Source: Heliopora coerulea
Taxonomy: Eukaryota > Cnidaria > Anthozoa > Scleralcyonacea > Helioporidae
DNA length: 64,000 nucleotides
NCBI GenBank assembly: GCA_030142905.1
Contig: JASJOG010000003.1
Location: 3,346,001 to 3,410,000 of the forward strand
Direction: 5' to 3'
Positions 1-12,689 of this stretch are shown piece after piece. The notes beneath the pieces were generated by a model. The model saw only the letters and a list, made by a program, of their open reading frames with translations, was not told the origin of the DNA and searched no databases. The position numbers were made by a program, and so were the translations under genes. Each line of letters opens with the position of its first letter. Position 1 is the first letter of the stretch.

Positions 1-1520
1 TCTTTCAAGCTAAAAAGATTCATAAGCAGTGCTTAAATAAGTTAGAAAGCATTCTTATTAATTACCAAGTCTGCTATCTGGAATTTGATTAAACTAGTGC
101 TCTTTTAAAATTTCCAACTAAGTAAACAACCTCCTGAATGTTTAAATACTAGATCACAATAGCGCTGCCCTCGTTTTAGATGAGTGAATACTTAACTCGG
201 CTCTGTTAAATCGATGACTATTTCCTCATATTACAAGGGGCTCGGTGTCTGATTATTAAACAGCACTTTCTTTAGTTGTGTTAAATTTTACAAACGTAAA
301 ATAAGGGTTCGTGTCTGAACTAGGACATTTCCTCAGAGTTACCGAGAGTATCGTTTCGAGCAACTGTGATTGTATTATTTTCGCTGCTTTTGCTGGTTTT
401 GTATTTGAGTTCGAAGATATTGAACAGCTTTCCTTTTTAATTACAACAACCTTGAACTTCTCAACAACTCAAAGTCTCGCGAGATATGCTGCTCCCTCTG
501 CGCATCTTCGGAGAATAGGTGACGTGTGCATGTGCTATCACTGTTCCTATCAAAGTGTGGACGTGGGTGTATTAAAAATAACACAATTAAAAGGAAGCAA
601 ATACAGGGTAAAAAAAAGCGAGGTAACCCGATAACCTTAGTTATTTCGGGAAAAATTTCATTTACATTTCTTTTAATAGGACATTGACTTCCATTCGGAG
701 ATCATGAGCCAAATATACATTTGGATTCCAAGATGTCACGCCTGGTAATTTAATTGGCTGCCAGAGTTACCGAGCTTACGGGTAACTCGACCCCCAGTGA
801 ATAAGAGAAACAGAGCCAACGATGATATAAGTAGGGGTTAATCAATGTTCACGAGTGTAATAGAGGATTTAACATTGCGAGTGAAGCTTAATGGTAAACA
901 CATCAGCTCCTGCACTTCTGTTCCTATTCATTATTTTTACATCCTTCGTATCCTATTCCCTTTCCTCTTCTAAATATAGCAAGCGACTTAATGATTTTGA
1001 GACCGATTTTCGTATCTGATATGTGTTTTCGTGTCGTATAGCAGCTTATAAATTCAAGCTGCTCCCAGTTTTAATTTCACTTTAAGTTTAACTTTAATGA
1101 TGAGAGCTTCACTTGAAACACAGCCTTAGCACACTTTCAACCACGAAACGCACATTTTCATGATTATAATCATAAAATTACCTGTACTTGTTATCCTACA
1201 GATGATTCTAAAATAAACCTATCCAGTCTTAGAGTGCCCAACCAAATACCAAATACTTTGTCGCCTCGACAATCTGCTATTTCGTAAACAATCGTTCACA
1301 TTCTCCAACTGGTTTTATAAATTTTATCATTACGCGTGATGGCGTGTTGTCTTTATGACCAGGAAGAAATTTATTTCGATGATTTACTATGATAATAATG
1401 ACAAAATTCCCTTCACCGATTGATAAAATTGCTCAACTTTTGATCACAAAAAAATATCACGAACAGGACTCAGTTTGTTCATATGGTACCTGATACTTCA
1501 TAAATTGTTCGTTAGCTCAC
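1..1520. other. CNOT7 intron or 3' flank, no recognised feature
   Basis: On the model above this is the start of the intron after exon 4. I looked on the minus strand for the remaining deadenylase exon and did not find it. The frame at 311-634 on the plus strand starts at GTG, has no recognisable motif and is treated as chance. Confidence 0.5.
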
Positions 1521-1698
1521 CTCTAAAAGTTCTGAGACTTCCTGCAGTCCACCTTTGAGACTCTTACAGCTTTTCATTAAGTATTTTACATCGTAAATCC
1601 GTGAGAAAAATATTTTTAACAACTCAAAAAATTCTGATTCTTCAGCTGGGAGGTTTGTATTGTTGAGAACTTTCAGTAGATAACCAAAATCATAACCA
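1521..1698 (-). CDS. CNOT7: CNOT7 coding exon 4 (GYDFGYL motif)
   Basis: The acceptor GTGTAG precedes TGGTTATGATTTTGG. The exon encodes residues 157-215: [17 protein letters not shown], then [21 protein letters not shown], ending LLE at a GTGAGC donor in phase 0. D159 is the third exonuclease acid. The next exon, with the GSDSLLTG motif, is not in the window. Confidence 0.95.
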
Positions 1699-4600
1699 CT
1701 ACACAGAAAAGATAAAGAAACTGTAAATCAGATGTCTGACAATGGCGCTCAACGAAGTGATTATGTTTAAAAAATACGTGGTCGTTGACAGTTGAAATTC
1801 AGAGTATCTCATCTCACGGAAAATCGTTTTCAGGATTCACTTAACGGTCTCCAGTAAATCAGAATGTTGGTTCAACTGTATTCGCTTCTGGGAGAAAAAA
1901 TGTGCTGTTTTGTGCTTTTAAAGCATAGAGTCATGTAGTGCTTCAATTTTCGTGGGCAATTTTAATTCACACAATCATCAGTCAATGTTCTGAGGGAAAT
2001 GGACAATGATTCTTGACCATGTTCCTTGATTTTCATGCAAACTGCTACTGAAAATATTACAGTCGACTTCAACAGACCCAGCGCCACTAGAGGATTGGGT
2101 CATACAATATTCAACAGACCACTATTTTCCTATCACAATACTAAACATGACTGCAAGTTTCCCAAGTCTTGGGAAAGGGAATTGGCCGGAGTCACACTAA
2201 ACACTGAGCTAACTGATACGTAATTTTGCATGCACAACGTACCCATCATGTTACGACATCAACTTCTACACAAGCAAAAACGCTCAATTTGCAACAGTCC
2301 AAGGGAGGACATACATTCATAGGACAGTCATACCAAACCGATACAGCATTGTTAAACCAATACATAAAACTGACACAATACTGAAAAACCGACTGTTGCA
2401 ATTCGCTGATTTTTTAGTTCGATATCAGTTTGATAGAGTCTGCCACACATCAAGCTGAGAGATCAGAGTTGGATCCCTGCTCGGATCAGTGTTCAAAGAC
2501 CTAATAAAGAATTGAGGAAATGCTGCTTTTAAATCAATATCAGTAAATGGACGGACTGTCGCGTTTTCTCTGATGAAGACGTTAAATCGTAGGCCCTTGG
2601 ATTTCCTATCAATTGCGTGTCTTATTTGTTGGGAATTCCGCTCACCAGTAGTCCAGGGAGCCCAAGAGATTAGATTAGATTAGTCGAGACAATAGCTATT
2701 AAGGTATAAGACCGGAAGCGAAGTCTCGTAATAGAAATGATTTCCCAGCAGATAATTTTCAAGATAAGTCCTAATGTGCTTATTATACGTATCTGAAAAA
2801 TTACTGCTGGGCAATCATTTTCATTACGAGATTAGATTAGATTGGATTGAAATGCAGGGGTTACTATTGTATTACATAATTTTCACTTCCAGTAGCTTAA
2901 AAAAATTAGGTCCTTCATATTTCTAGTTCTGTCCTCAGCTCATAATCGTACAAAGACCTTCACAGTCCAATATGCAGGATTTGAACGCTACGATACAAAT
3001 GAAGGGATTGTCATGGCTGCTGTTCATGTTCTGATGAACAACTAATGACCAAAATTTCGGTCCCAGATGAAAAAATTTGCGTAAAAATATTGGATAGGAT
3101 ATGAAAGGATTAGATTGGAGTAGACTAGATTTGATTGATTCGATTGGATTAAACTTATACACATTTGTTCTCCAGAATCAGATTCTTGGGTTGGGTACAC
3201 CAACATGACAGCCATGCCCTTTGCCACTTGAATCTCTGGGGATCGAGTAAAAACCATCTACTGAAACTCAATCGCCTTGATCGTTTTGGCGATAAAAAAC
3301 GTCCTACATAAGCGGGGGGTGTACGGTGGATCATTTTTAGGTATATCGGTCGGTAAAATTACCCCTTTTCGGGATAAATCTCGATCTACAGGTAAAATGT
3401 ATTGACCCCTCCAAAAAAACAAAACAAAAAACAAACTATATTTCTGGCCGGTAAAATAGGTGACGGGCAGCACCCCACGCGCTTGAAGTAGTCACAGTAC
3501 GCCACTGAGACATGCGGTTCGCTACTTTAAGGCCTGATCTGTATGGTACACAAAGACCCATCGGGCTGCAAGCAGGCTAGTTGTATAAACGTGAGTCATT
3601 GAAATATTCGTGAGCTAATGATGTGCAAGAATTCAACAATTCAACTGTGAAGACTCAATTGCATACGCCAGGGTGAAGATTGAGTCGTATGCAACTATCG
3701 TATTGTTCATGTAAGGCCTTCGGATAGTTGTTTACTAAGCGTATGTATTGGAAACTTTTTAAGAGATTAACCAGCCGACAGTTCAAGCAAATAAAAAACA
3801 AAACATGTTCCGAAAAATGTCATTCTTAAATTGTGATTCAAGTATTATAATAATAATAAAAAAAAAAAAAAAAAAAAAAAAAAGCGGACAAGAAGCTACA
3901 CTGTAATATTTCGACTCAATTTCAGGGTCATTATCAAAAACCAGTCATATCAACCATACCAAACCAAATATTACCGCATAGCTTCTTGCACATTCTTGTT
4001 TTTACTTAAACCTCAAGTTAAGAATGACATTTTTCGGAATCTGTTTTATTTTGTATTCGACCTTTACAAATTTGATAATTTAATAACAATATTTATATTT
4101 TCAGTTCCATTTGCTGCTATAATAGAATACCTGTGAAAAGAAAGCCACTTTATATCATCACTTAAAACAACTCCTGATGTCATCAAAAGTTCAGCAAAAT
4201 CTTCAACTTCTATTCCATGCTCTTCGTGCTGTTTAAACTTAATTCCTGAACGATCTAGTAGTTCAATGGATTCCTGGGCATACATATCTTCCCTAGAATC
4301 AAATATTAATATACAGTTATTTACATTAATATACAATGCTAATATACTTTATATTACAAAAATCAATAAAACAAATTTATAATTTTTCGTTAAAACGTAA
4401 TTTTGGGGCGCATCACAACCTCGAATTCTGCAAAAATAATGCCAGTCACTGGTAAAGATGACTTGTCTCATGTTGGTACTACTGATAGTGTGTCAGTAGT
4501 AAAGGTGGTGAATTGCACAAATAAAAACTTATAAAGTTCCTAACGTTTTAAGCAAACCACTTCGTTGCTTGTGAAATCATAAACCAAACTGTTCAGCACA

Positions 4601-7600
4601 ACAAGCACGGAAGTAAGGGTCCATTCAAATAACTAACGATAACCTCAAAATTCCTAAGCAGGATAGTGGGCTTTGATGGGTGTACAAATCGCTCATTGAA
4701 TGTTGTAATATTACTTGCACAATAAATGTTGAAATTTGCATTAATATTACCGCTTTATATGCCATGACGTCACTTTTATGTTTCTATTCATCTTATAAAT
4801 TTCAAATGACAACTCTGAAAAAAATGGCAACTTGCAGATTTAACCATGATCCTTTGCATTCAGTAACCATTCATTGAGTCCAGATGCAGAAAAATAGGGT
4901 TCCAAAAAAATGAAATTTGGTAAGAAAGCACCTCTCTTATTAATTTCTAGTAACTTGTTAAACATTCCTAAGCTTTTCTTAGAGTTGGTTTAAGTTTGAA
5001 AAGCATTGTGCTTGAATGTACAACTACCACCTTTTTGGTACCATAAATTTTATGATGAATTTAGATGTATTATCACACTCAATGACATTTATAACTATAT
5101 AACTTTATAAATCCATTGTACTTTCAAACATACATGTAAGATGCATCTGTGAAGATGCTCATGATGATCAAATAAAAGGATGGGAAGGAATTTAAAACTT
5201 TGAGTTAAATTGCATTAATATCTTACGTTAAATTAAACTTGAAGTTGAACTGCCATGTTCCACCACCAGGTGGTTTATTACCATTGTCATCATAGAACGT
5301 CAGTCCTAACTGTATGATCTTCAATAAATCCACGTTACATCTTAAAAGCTGATACTGATAGTCAGAGGTACTTTTAAATTCACCAATCGGCCTAGCAACC
5401 ACACCTGGGAATTCGGTGTCCTGAAATTGCAATAATTGACCCAAGGATAATCATAAAATGTTTAACTTTGTAGCTTTATATATACAAAAAAATATCTAGA
5501 TCATGGACTAATTTCACATCCATACTGTATACTGTATATCAAACATTTAACAAAAATAGCATTTTTGTTGTCAAGAATCACGTTAAGCATCTGCTTAATA
5601 AATTAGCTCCCTGAGAAAAGACAGGCCTGGGAACCCTTTCTAAACCTGCCCCTGTATTGTTACAGAGCTACAGGTAGTTCTCTAGCAGCCTCTAAGCACA
5701 AGTGCATGTTTCTAAGCCTGATAAACTATCACTTGGGGTTAGTGTATGCCATAAGGGCTGTATGTCCCAAACTGACAGTAAATACCTGACACCTCACATA
5801 AACTTAAAATTGGTTACAATAATATCTAGTAGTTTTATATTCTGAGAAAAGCCAAAATTCTCCACATCTCCTATATATACATGAACATCTTAACCAATGA
5901 CCCTCAAAAGCTTGTAACTTGCTAAGGATTTTACTAATTTGTAACCTGATTCTTTAAAGCTGGTCCAAAGTTGAAGCATGAAATCCCTAGTATTTCTGGA
6001 TATTCAATTTATTTAATAAGTACTCATACCACATTTTGGAAACATGGATGGGAAAACTGAGTACAAGTAGTTGTCTGGGAATGCACATCAACTTAATTGT
6101 GGAATTATCCAATTATTTGCCGCACGTTTTTGGTGCAGTACAGCATAAAAATTAATTATTATAATGTGTTTCCAAATTTGAAAAACAACCCTGAATTAAC
6201 TCCTCTAAAGTTATAAAACTTTAAAGCCACCCTAACAAGCAAAAAATAGATTTCAAGAACAGGAAAGTGAAGTCCAGCCACTGATGAGCACCATATTTAT
6301 TTCTGGTAACATAAATTACAATGGCTTTCAATATTTTTTGAATGAAAGGTGGTCAACAAAAAATTAATAATAGCAGTGCTGAAATGAAATTAAAAAAAAG
6401 CCCACATCTGTTGGAAGGAACATGGACACATGAAGCCAGGTTTACAAACATCTCAAACTTTGTAAGCCTTCTGGTAAACTTCAATTTATTTGGCAAGTGT
6501 TCACTTACATCAAAAAAACAAAGTACATCTAGGAAAATGTTTTTAAAAAAGTTTATCCTACATTAGTTTTGGGAGAGAAATATGATTGCATACTAGTAAC
6601 CCAGGTAGCAGGCTAATTTTGTCTCATGAAACAAAAACAATTTTCTCTCAGTTAATACAAAAAATTATTCTCTCTTGGGCCCATCTTTATAATCTTATTA
6701 CTATTATTAATTTTATTTATTAACAATATTACTTATTAACTTGTTATTAATACTATGTATGTACATAAGTATTGGTGTGGGTTTAAAAAAAAAAAGAGAA
6801 TAGTGGATGTTTGAGCCTGGTTTAGGAAAATCACTTTGGAAGATTAAATAGAAAATACAGAGGTACAGGAGGGGCACAACCAGGAATTTCAAGGGTCAGA
6901 GGTTGGATGGTAGGATCAAGGCACCATCTGGGCAATTTTGATCATTTTGAGCAAAGTAGATGAAATCTATCTGGTATTGAGAAATGAGGGGGAAAGGTGT
7001 CACTAATAGGGCAGATACCATATAAAAGTTCCCACAAAAAGGACAGGAATCATGACTGCCAAACCTCCCTATTAGTTGTGCCCCTGGGTACAGTTTTTGT
7101 TTTTGGTTGCTGTATAGAATTGTTTTAACTCCAAAAGATCACAAAACCTGCTGTCCTTTTGCATAAGACAATCAGTTGTTTTCAGTGATTCTTGAAAGTC
7201 AAAAGACAGTCTTACTTAATTCCCCTTGACTATTGACTAATAGTCTGTAAAGCACAGTATGTGGGTCTCAACTTTGAAATGGAGATCAGGGTAAACTGCC
7301 AAAAATTTGCATCAGGGTGTTAGCTCAAGTCAACAAATTTCTGTATGAATCTGAGTACCAATTTGATATACAAAGTAATTTGATAAGACAGGAGTAATAT
7401 CAGTGCTTCAGTGACATTAAGATTTAAATTGTCAAAAACAGAAATATCAAGTATTCTAATTCAAACAGAACAACTGTTTCTCAGGGTCATATAGGGGTCA
7501 CATACTCCATACATTGGATAATAATGTCCCAGTTTCATCAAAGATATGGTTACATATATTTATAATTTATGGTAAGATTTACAAACATGTGCTGGTACGG

Positions 7601-7804
7601 ATACAGTACTGTTATCATACAGAACACTAATGAAAATTAATTAATAAATTCTTATATACCACTGACATTTAACTACGTATACACTGTACATACCATGGCA
7701 ACATAATGATAATTAACCACGATCTCCCTCATCTTTGCAAATTCGTCTTCCAAATTTTCCTGCCATACTTCTGTTATTGTATTACTAGCAGTTGCTCCAG
7801 GCAT
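1521..7804 (-). CDS. CNOT7: CNOT7/8 (CAF1/POP2) deadenylase catalytic subunit, first four coding exons; 3' part outside window
   Basis: Coding exons join as 7804-7694, 5420-5227, 4292-4131 and 1698-1521 on the minus strand, all with GT-AG sites and compatible phases (0, 2, 2, 0). They give 215 residues. The product is the DEDD-family 3'-5' poly(A) exonuclease of the CCR4-NOT complex, which shortens mRNA poly(A) tails in the cytoplasm. Visible signatures are the N-terminal EVW..NL motif, [15 protein letters not shown] with the motif I acids D38 and E40, [42 protein letters not shown], and SGYDFGYL with the motif II acid D159. The animal protein is usually about 285 residues, so the last about 70, including the final catalytic Asp, must lie left of base 1; I searched 1-1520 and did not find them. 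Invertebrates generally have one gene for the vertebrate CNOT7/CNOT8 pair, so the symbol stands for the pair. Introns are 2.3, 0.9 and 2.4 kb. Confidence 0.96.
2732..2831. repeat. Imperfect inverted repeat in CNOT7 intron
   Basis: About 45-base arms (TCTCGTAATAGAAATGATTT at left; its near-complement ending TCATTACGAGA at right) face each other across a short loop. They are flanked outside on both sides by GATTAGATTAGATT. It looks like a small foldback element. Confidence 0.55.
3170..3256 (-). repeat. Fragment of an interspersed repeat also present near 50.7 kb
   Basis: Read on the minus strand, this stretch shares the order TCCCCAGAGA...GGCATGGC...ATGTTGGTG with 50760-50830, where the cognate reads GACATGGCAGCCATATTGGTG. 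Chance translations of both copies look alike (TRSPEI..KGMA..LV), which indicates a common repeat and not a gene. Confidence 0.5.
3796..4055. repeat. Inverted-repeat element in CNOT7 intron with internal poly(A) tract
   Basis: The outer arms share TTCCGAAAAATGTCATTCTTA with its complement at 4018-4050. An inner pair repeats CAAGAAGCT..(A/G)..TGTAATATTT inverted near 3890 and 3985. A run of about 26 A lies at 3858-3883. The segment CGACTCAATTTCAGGGTCAT resembles the retroelement-end motifs seen at other foldbacks here. Confidence 0.5.
4131..4292 (-). CDS. CNOT7: CNOT7 coding exon 3
   Basis: Begins with one base completing T102, then [19 protein letters not shown]; continues through [12 protein letters not shown] and KWLSFH and ends AG at a GTATTC donor (phase 2). 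The open frame beyond 4131 is intron. Confidence 0.94.
5227..5420 (-). CDS. CNOT7: CNOT7 coding exon 2 (DTEFPG motif)
   Basis: Residues 38-101 plus two bases of codon 102. The acceptor is TTTCAG before GACACCGAATTC and the donor is GTAAGA. It carries D38 and E40, the first two metal-binding acids of the DEDD exonuclease, and the highly conserved [18 protein letters not shown] block. Confidence 0.95.
7694..7804 (-). CDS. CNOT7: CNOT7 coding exon 1
   Basis: Residues 1-37, starting [18 protein letters not shown] and ending HYVAM at a GTATGT donor. The ATG at 7804-7802 is the expected start because the family begins MPAAT just before EVW..NL. The exon ends in phase 0, directly before the DTEFPG motif. 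Confidence 0.93.
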
Positions 7805-8565
7805 TTTGTCAAGATTATGTCTTCGCTACCTTTCAAAAAGCCAAGTTCTCACCTTTTTACCCATGTGATATTTGAAGTCCAATAAAACCTAAACTAAATT
7901 AAATGAGATTAAGCTTACTCATATACCCTCTGATTGCTTGAAAGCAGCTACTTTTGTACTCTGATGCAAAAATGAAAACATTCATGTGATTAAATTCAGC
8001 ATCCTGAAATGCTGGGAGAATTTACTCTTTTGTGACATTGAAAAGGAGGAGTATTTGTGCTATTTCTATGGGTTATTTTGTAAAGAAATAGGAAACTCCT
8101 TTTCCATGTTCCCATCAAGTTACACAAGGACTAGTAAAAGATTGGCAGAATTCAAATAACTTGCCCTTTAATTTTGAGTTCCCACAGGCACTGTAATTTT
8201 TTACTCCACCAGCTCTCCATAGCTGGTTTTTTTTTAACTAGATTGAAACATGAAAAAGGTTTTCTGTTTTCTATCACTTACAACAATTAATTTTATAGAA
8301 CATAATTATTGTGGAAGAAGTAAACAACCTTACTGTATTCTTCAATTCAAGGATACATGTAATCTTATATGTATTGTTTGTACATGCAATCCAAACAAAT
8401 TTTCCTGAAAATGTCTTTATTATTCAAAATGTCAGAAATTATTATTTTAATAACAGACAACATTTTATTATTAAATATGCAATTATGAGATGATTTTACT
8501 TGTAAAATGGTGATGTCTTAATTGCTTTAGTCATTAATTCATTTACTGAAATAAAATTGATCTTG

Positions 8566-8592
8566 ATTAACCTATTAAGGGGCAAGGGCACA
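8566..8592 (+). repeat. Truncated copy of the palindromic-core repeat family
   Basis: Only the terminal TTAACCTATTAAGGGGCAAG plus GGCACAC remains. The same end occurs at 12021 and, inverted, at 19170 and 20599. The rest of the about 95-bp unit is missing or too diverged. Confidence 0.5.
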
Positions 8593-8754
8593 CCCCTTGT
8601 GCCAATATAAGTGTGAAATATTATAATTTTGCTCACACATATCACAAGATGAATGTTAAACATAATGTAGGTTGTCATGTACACGTGGGAGCTCAACGGA
8701 CAATACCTGGCAATGAATTATTGTCAAGCTTACATATTACTTGGTAAAATGATT

Positions 8755-8865
8755 TCTGTGCCCCAAACAAATATGCAACCTTCAGATGACTAGTGAAATG
8801 CTCTAATCATTGAGCCACTGAGACTCAGATGACAAGCTAAGGTGCAGCTTCAACTGATGTGCTGC
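8755..8865 (-). mobile_element. Degenerate tRNA-headed SINE fragment
   Basis: On the minus strand it matches the head of the SINE at 42.1-42.5 kb: CTTGTCATCTGAGTCTCAGT, GGCTCAATGATTAGAGC (A-box region) and a broken B-box region ending CTGAAGGTTGCAT. A tail-like fragment with GGGAGCTTGG is nearby at 8918-8995. Confidence 0.5.
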
Positions 8866-10139
8866 TGACATGGCAGCCATGATGTGTTAATGTTGTTGCA
8901 TGACATGAATGTCAATGTGGGAGCTTGGTAATATCACATACAATAACTATGTAGATTTTTATTGAGCTTATGCCCTCAGAAAAACAATTTCTAATTTCCC
9001 AATTATACACTATGCAAAATAATCAAGTCCTTCAACAACACTATTAGCATATTGACACTGGCAACACATGTTGAACCTGCACCTTAGTACTCTATAGATG
9101 GGTTGCGACCAATCCTTTAGGATTCAAAAAACAATGATACAGCAGCCATGTTGGTTACAAATACAATGGAAGTTAATGCGATTCTTTTGTAAAAGTTCAT
9201 CCAAGATGGCCGCCATGATGTCACTTGCACACCACCTATATGAATCTCAGCAGCTCACTGGTTTGACCCTCTTGTTGGTCATCAGCACAGCATGAAAAGT
9301 GCAGTATCCCTATCTCCACAGGATACCAGATTTTTGATTTTTGTACTGGGTGTCACAAGCTCAGTATCCCAATGAGATACCACAAAAATTTCAAAACTGG
9401 GATAGCAAATGACCATCCATCACACATCCCAATGGTTGTACTGCCATAAGTCAGAAAACCAAGATGGCAACACTAGGGAAAAATCCAGTTAAAAGGCCTT
9501 GGCAGCTTGTGAACTAACAGGATGAATTCAAATGGACCATTCATGAAATTTCTGTGTAAGGAATTGGTATGCATATAACTATATAGTGGTTTCAATACTT
9601 TATGGTACTTAATTTTCCTTGTTTGGATACTGCAAACTTGAATGTCTAGCATCCAAAAGTGGGATACTAGATGTCAGGAAGGAATACTGTGTTCCAGAAG
9701 CCTAGTATCCAATCTGGATACTGCTAAAAATGTCAGATGTCATGCCCTGATCAGGTTGTGTGTTTTATCCCAGCATGGGACTCAGAAATATTTTTTTGGA
9801 AGTTGAAGTATGAGCTTGACAAACTTCCACAACAACAATACGTATATTATCAGCACTTCATGGATGTTGCATAGGCAACAGATATGTCAAACCATGCTGA
9901 GGATATGGGCTTAAAAAACATCCACATATCATGTAACACATCAAATTCTCATTTGCATTTCCATTTGTAGAACTGCAGTACATTGTTTTGCTTCTCACTT
10001 CTCAGATGTCACTGGATCCTTTGGGTTAGACAGTAAATTTCATGTAATTGACTGGGTATAGGTTGTGTGGATGTTATACTGGAATAGAATTCAGCTCATG
10101 ATCTTGCAAACTTTTTGGATGTTCCATACATGTAGGCTA
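8866..10139. other. Intergenic, repeat-derived, no gene
   Basis: Contains scattered repeat pieces, for example CAGCAGCCATGTTGG at 9136, also present near 53.8 kb. There are several near-repeats of a GGATACT/GGGATACTAG word between 9300 and 9740. No protein family is recognisable on either strand. Confidence 0.4.
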
Positions 10140-10144
10140 ACTTT

Positions 10145-10680
10145 ACATGTATCCTTTTGGCAGGTTCAAATCCAAAATTTGTCAGTGCAGTGCCACCTGA
10201 GATGCAAACTAGCATAGTCTACAAGTTGGAATGCAACAACTGTAAAGCCACCTATACTGGAGAAACAAAACTAACTCTAAAGCAGTGGACAAATGAAAAC
10301 CAACAAACAATATGGAAGACACAAACAAAACAATACAAAATTGTCAAACATTGCTTGTAACATTACCACAAAGTACTTTTGGTGGAATAGTAAGAAGATA
10401 ATGAACCAAAAACCACATACACTTGCTCATGAAAGAAACCATCCATTCATCATTACATCAACAACACATCAATAAAACATCTTACAAGCTACCTGAAATC
10501 TGGCCTAACAACCTAAAGCCAACAAAAGGATCAAGAACACACTCCAACCACAATTCTCCTCCCACTCATTTGAGGTGTCTTTCTGGAGGTCCTTCTCCCA
10601 TGAGAATATATAAACTGATGAACATTCACAATTACCACCCCAGAAGATGGAAGAAGTTACTGTACCTCTGAAATATTGCA
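10145..10680 (+). mobile_element. Penelope-like retroelement fragment with GIY-YIG endonuclease remnant
   Basis: The plus strand encodes SIVYKLECNNCKATYTGET, the VYK..C..C...Y.GET signature of the GIY-YIG (URI) domain that ends Penelope-like polyproteins. After a frame change come WWNSKKIMNQKPHTLAHERN and, in a third frame, HHQQHINKTSYKLPEIW, where this domain normally continues. Frameshifts at about 10.3 and 10.43 kb mean it is dead. It ends with CCAGAAGATGGAAGAAGTTA and CTCTGAAATATTG, the GAAGATGG...GAAA style of end found on such elements. No reverse transcriptase part is recognisable upstream. Confidence 0.75.
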
Positions 10681-12020
10681 TTGTCTAAATCTAACAAGTT
10701 TGATACCAGATAAACAGCACACCTCTGGGGCAAATCAGCCTAAAATATGGTGGGTACTCAATTTGAAAATTACAAATCCTGGGGTGGCAGTTTTCTCTCC
10801 TCCTGACTTCAACATCATCATCATTTCGAATGCAACAGTTTTGGGACAATATTTTGGTTTTTACTTTAGTATTGTTTTGTTGCAGTCTGTGATAATAGCA
10901 GCATTCTTATTTTGCCCTTCCAGTGTCATTAAAGCTGTGTCAGACAAGGTCATGAGAAATGCATTTGCCAGTCAGAGAATACAAAATACTCATTTTTATG
11001 CCAAATGTGATCCCTAAAAATCTGCATGGCTGTAGAACTCTTATTATTACTTGTAAGGCAACTCAGAGTATATAGGAAAAGAGAGCATCCATCATAATTT
11101 ATAGGCAGTTTTTGCTAACCAAATTTTGAAGGAGAGAAAGACAAGTTATTTAAATTTAAATATTGTCATTAATTTAATGCCACTTATGATTTCTTCTAAC
11201 TTTACGTACAGTAAAAATATACTAAACAGAAATAGGCAGGGCCAATTTTGACAAATACATCATAACTGCAAAGTTTTACATCTCTGGGATGATGTTATGC
11301 GACTTTTTGTGTTTTGGAATGGATCTTACTGGCTAATGGGGTAACTTTAAATAGTCGGTTCTAAATAACCTAATATGCTGAATAGATGGCAAAATTTTCA
11401 ATGAATACTGGCATCTAACTTTTGGCAGTATAATTACTGATATATTTTCATATATGTGCATGAAAATATTGAAGAACACACTTAGTTAAGTTGACAGTTG
11501 CTGCCAAAGATAAATAGTGAGTTTCATATTTGTCTGGAGCAAATAGGATGCCTAGTAAGGAACTCCTTAAAAGAAACTTTTTAGGTGAAATCCCAGTCCA
11601 ACTATACTTAACCCTTTAGCTCCCAATTGTACACATCTGTATGATTTAATACATGCAAATTAGGATTTAAAAACTAATTTCAGTAGATTGTCAAAAGAAT
11701 TCTGGATTGACTGTAAAAATAAGCATGGGCACTGATTTCCAAATTTGAAAATGAAAATATAAATTTACATTGTATGCCAGTTGAAAGATAGACTTGTTAC
11801 TTGTGCTCTATCTGGTTTATTTTGCTATGTATATGCTATTGCACTGCTTACCTTGCTGTATGCAAATCCCATTAACAATTCTTTTCACTCACAGCATATT
11901 GTAGCTGACTAAATGGCCAAACCTGTAGCAATTTTGAATTGAATGTTTGGCCCAATGGATTATGCAGGACTTCTTCCGGAGTGCCAGAAACCTCTTTAAT
12001 TAAACCAAATCACTTTATTC
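10681..12020. other. Intergenic, nothing recognised
   Basis: AT-rich sequence without a convincing coding frame. The 113-codon frame at 10676-11017 follows the dead retroelement, has no family signature and is judged random. TTAACCCTTTAGCTCCCAA near 11610 looks like the end of another common repeat. Confidence 0.4.
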
Positions 12021-12116
12021 CATTAAGGGGTAAGGGCACACTTTAATATTTTAGTCTGGCTAATGCAAGATGATTTTATTCATTGAAGGGATGAGCTCTG
12101 CTTCTTAATGAGTTAA
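12021..12116 (+). repeat. About 95-bp palindromic-core repeat, copy 1
   Basis: Begins ATTAAGGGGTAAGGGCACAC, has the core TAGTCTGGCTAATGCAAGATG and ends TTCTTAATGAGTTAA. Related copies are at 18732, 19066 (inverted), 20502 (inverted), 58749 and 58841. Confidence 0.7.
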
Positions 12117-12689
12117 TTTATACATGTAAGATTTACTTCCACCTTCCTAATTTGATCATGATGCGAGATTTTTTCATGTTCACTTAAAAGCCATCATAAT
12201 ATATTGTTTTGAAATTTGAATTCTGAACAGAATGAGGAAACAAATTTTATTGGCTACATGTAATTATGTACAGTCACTTTCACAGCACCACCTCTGGGAA
12301 ATCTGATCACCTGTCAAAAAGGCATTATACTGGCTATAGTATAGCTTAATCAGGGGTGATTGCAGCAAAACTGAGCACCCCTTGAAATGGCAAGACAGAT
12401 TTGCACAGGTGCAAGTCAATTTGTATTAATCAGAGGCATGCCATTGCCACTCAAGTTATTTTAGATGTGAATGAAATCAAATATTTAAAATCTGTTTCTG
12501 AGTTGTATTAAGTTAAATGATATATGACCTGTTTAATAAGTTTGTCACACTACCTGTTTAAGTGCAGTCATTGTTGTAACTTAAGGTTAAGAAATGTGGG
12601 CACATTCAAGTGCTGCAATGGCATTCTAATATGAGGAATTCTACAGTGTGGGGGTCCAGTGTAAATAGCTTTGATAAAACAGCAGCATT

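Noticed and set aside
311..634. 107-codon plus-strand frame at the left end
   Set aside because: Starts at GTG, no family signature, no splice context; inside or next to the CNOT7 gene on the other strand.
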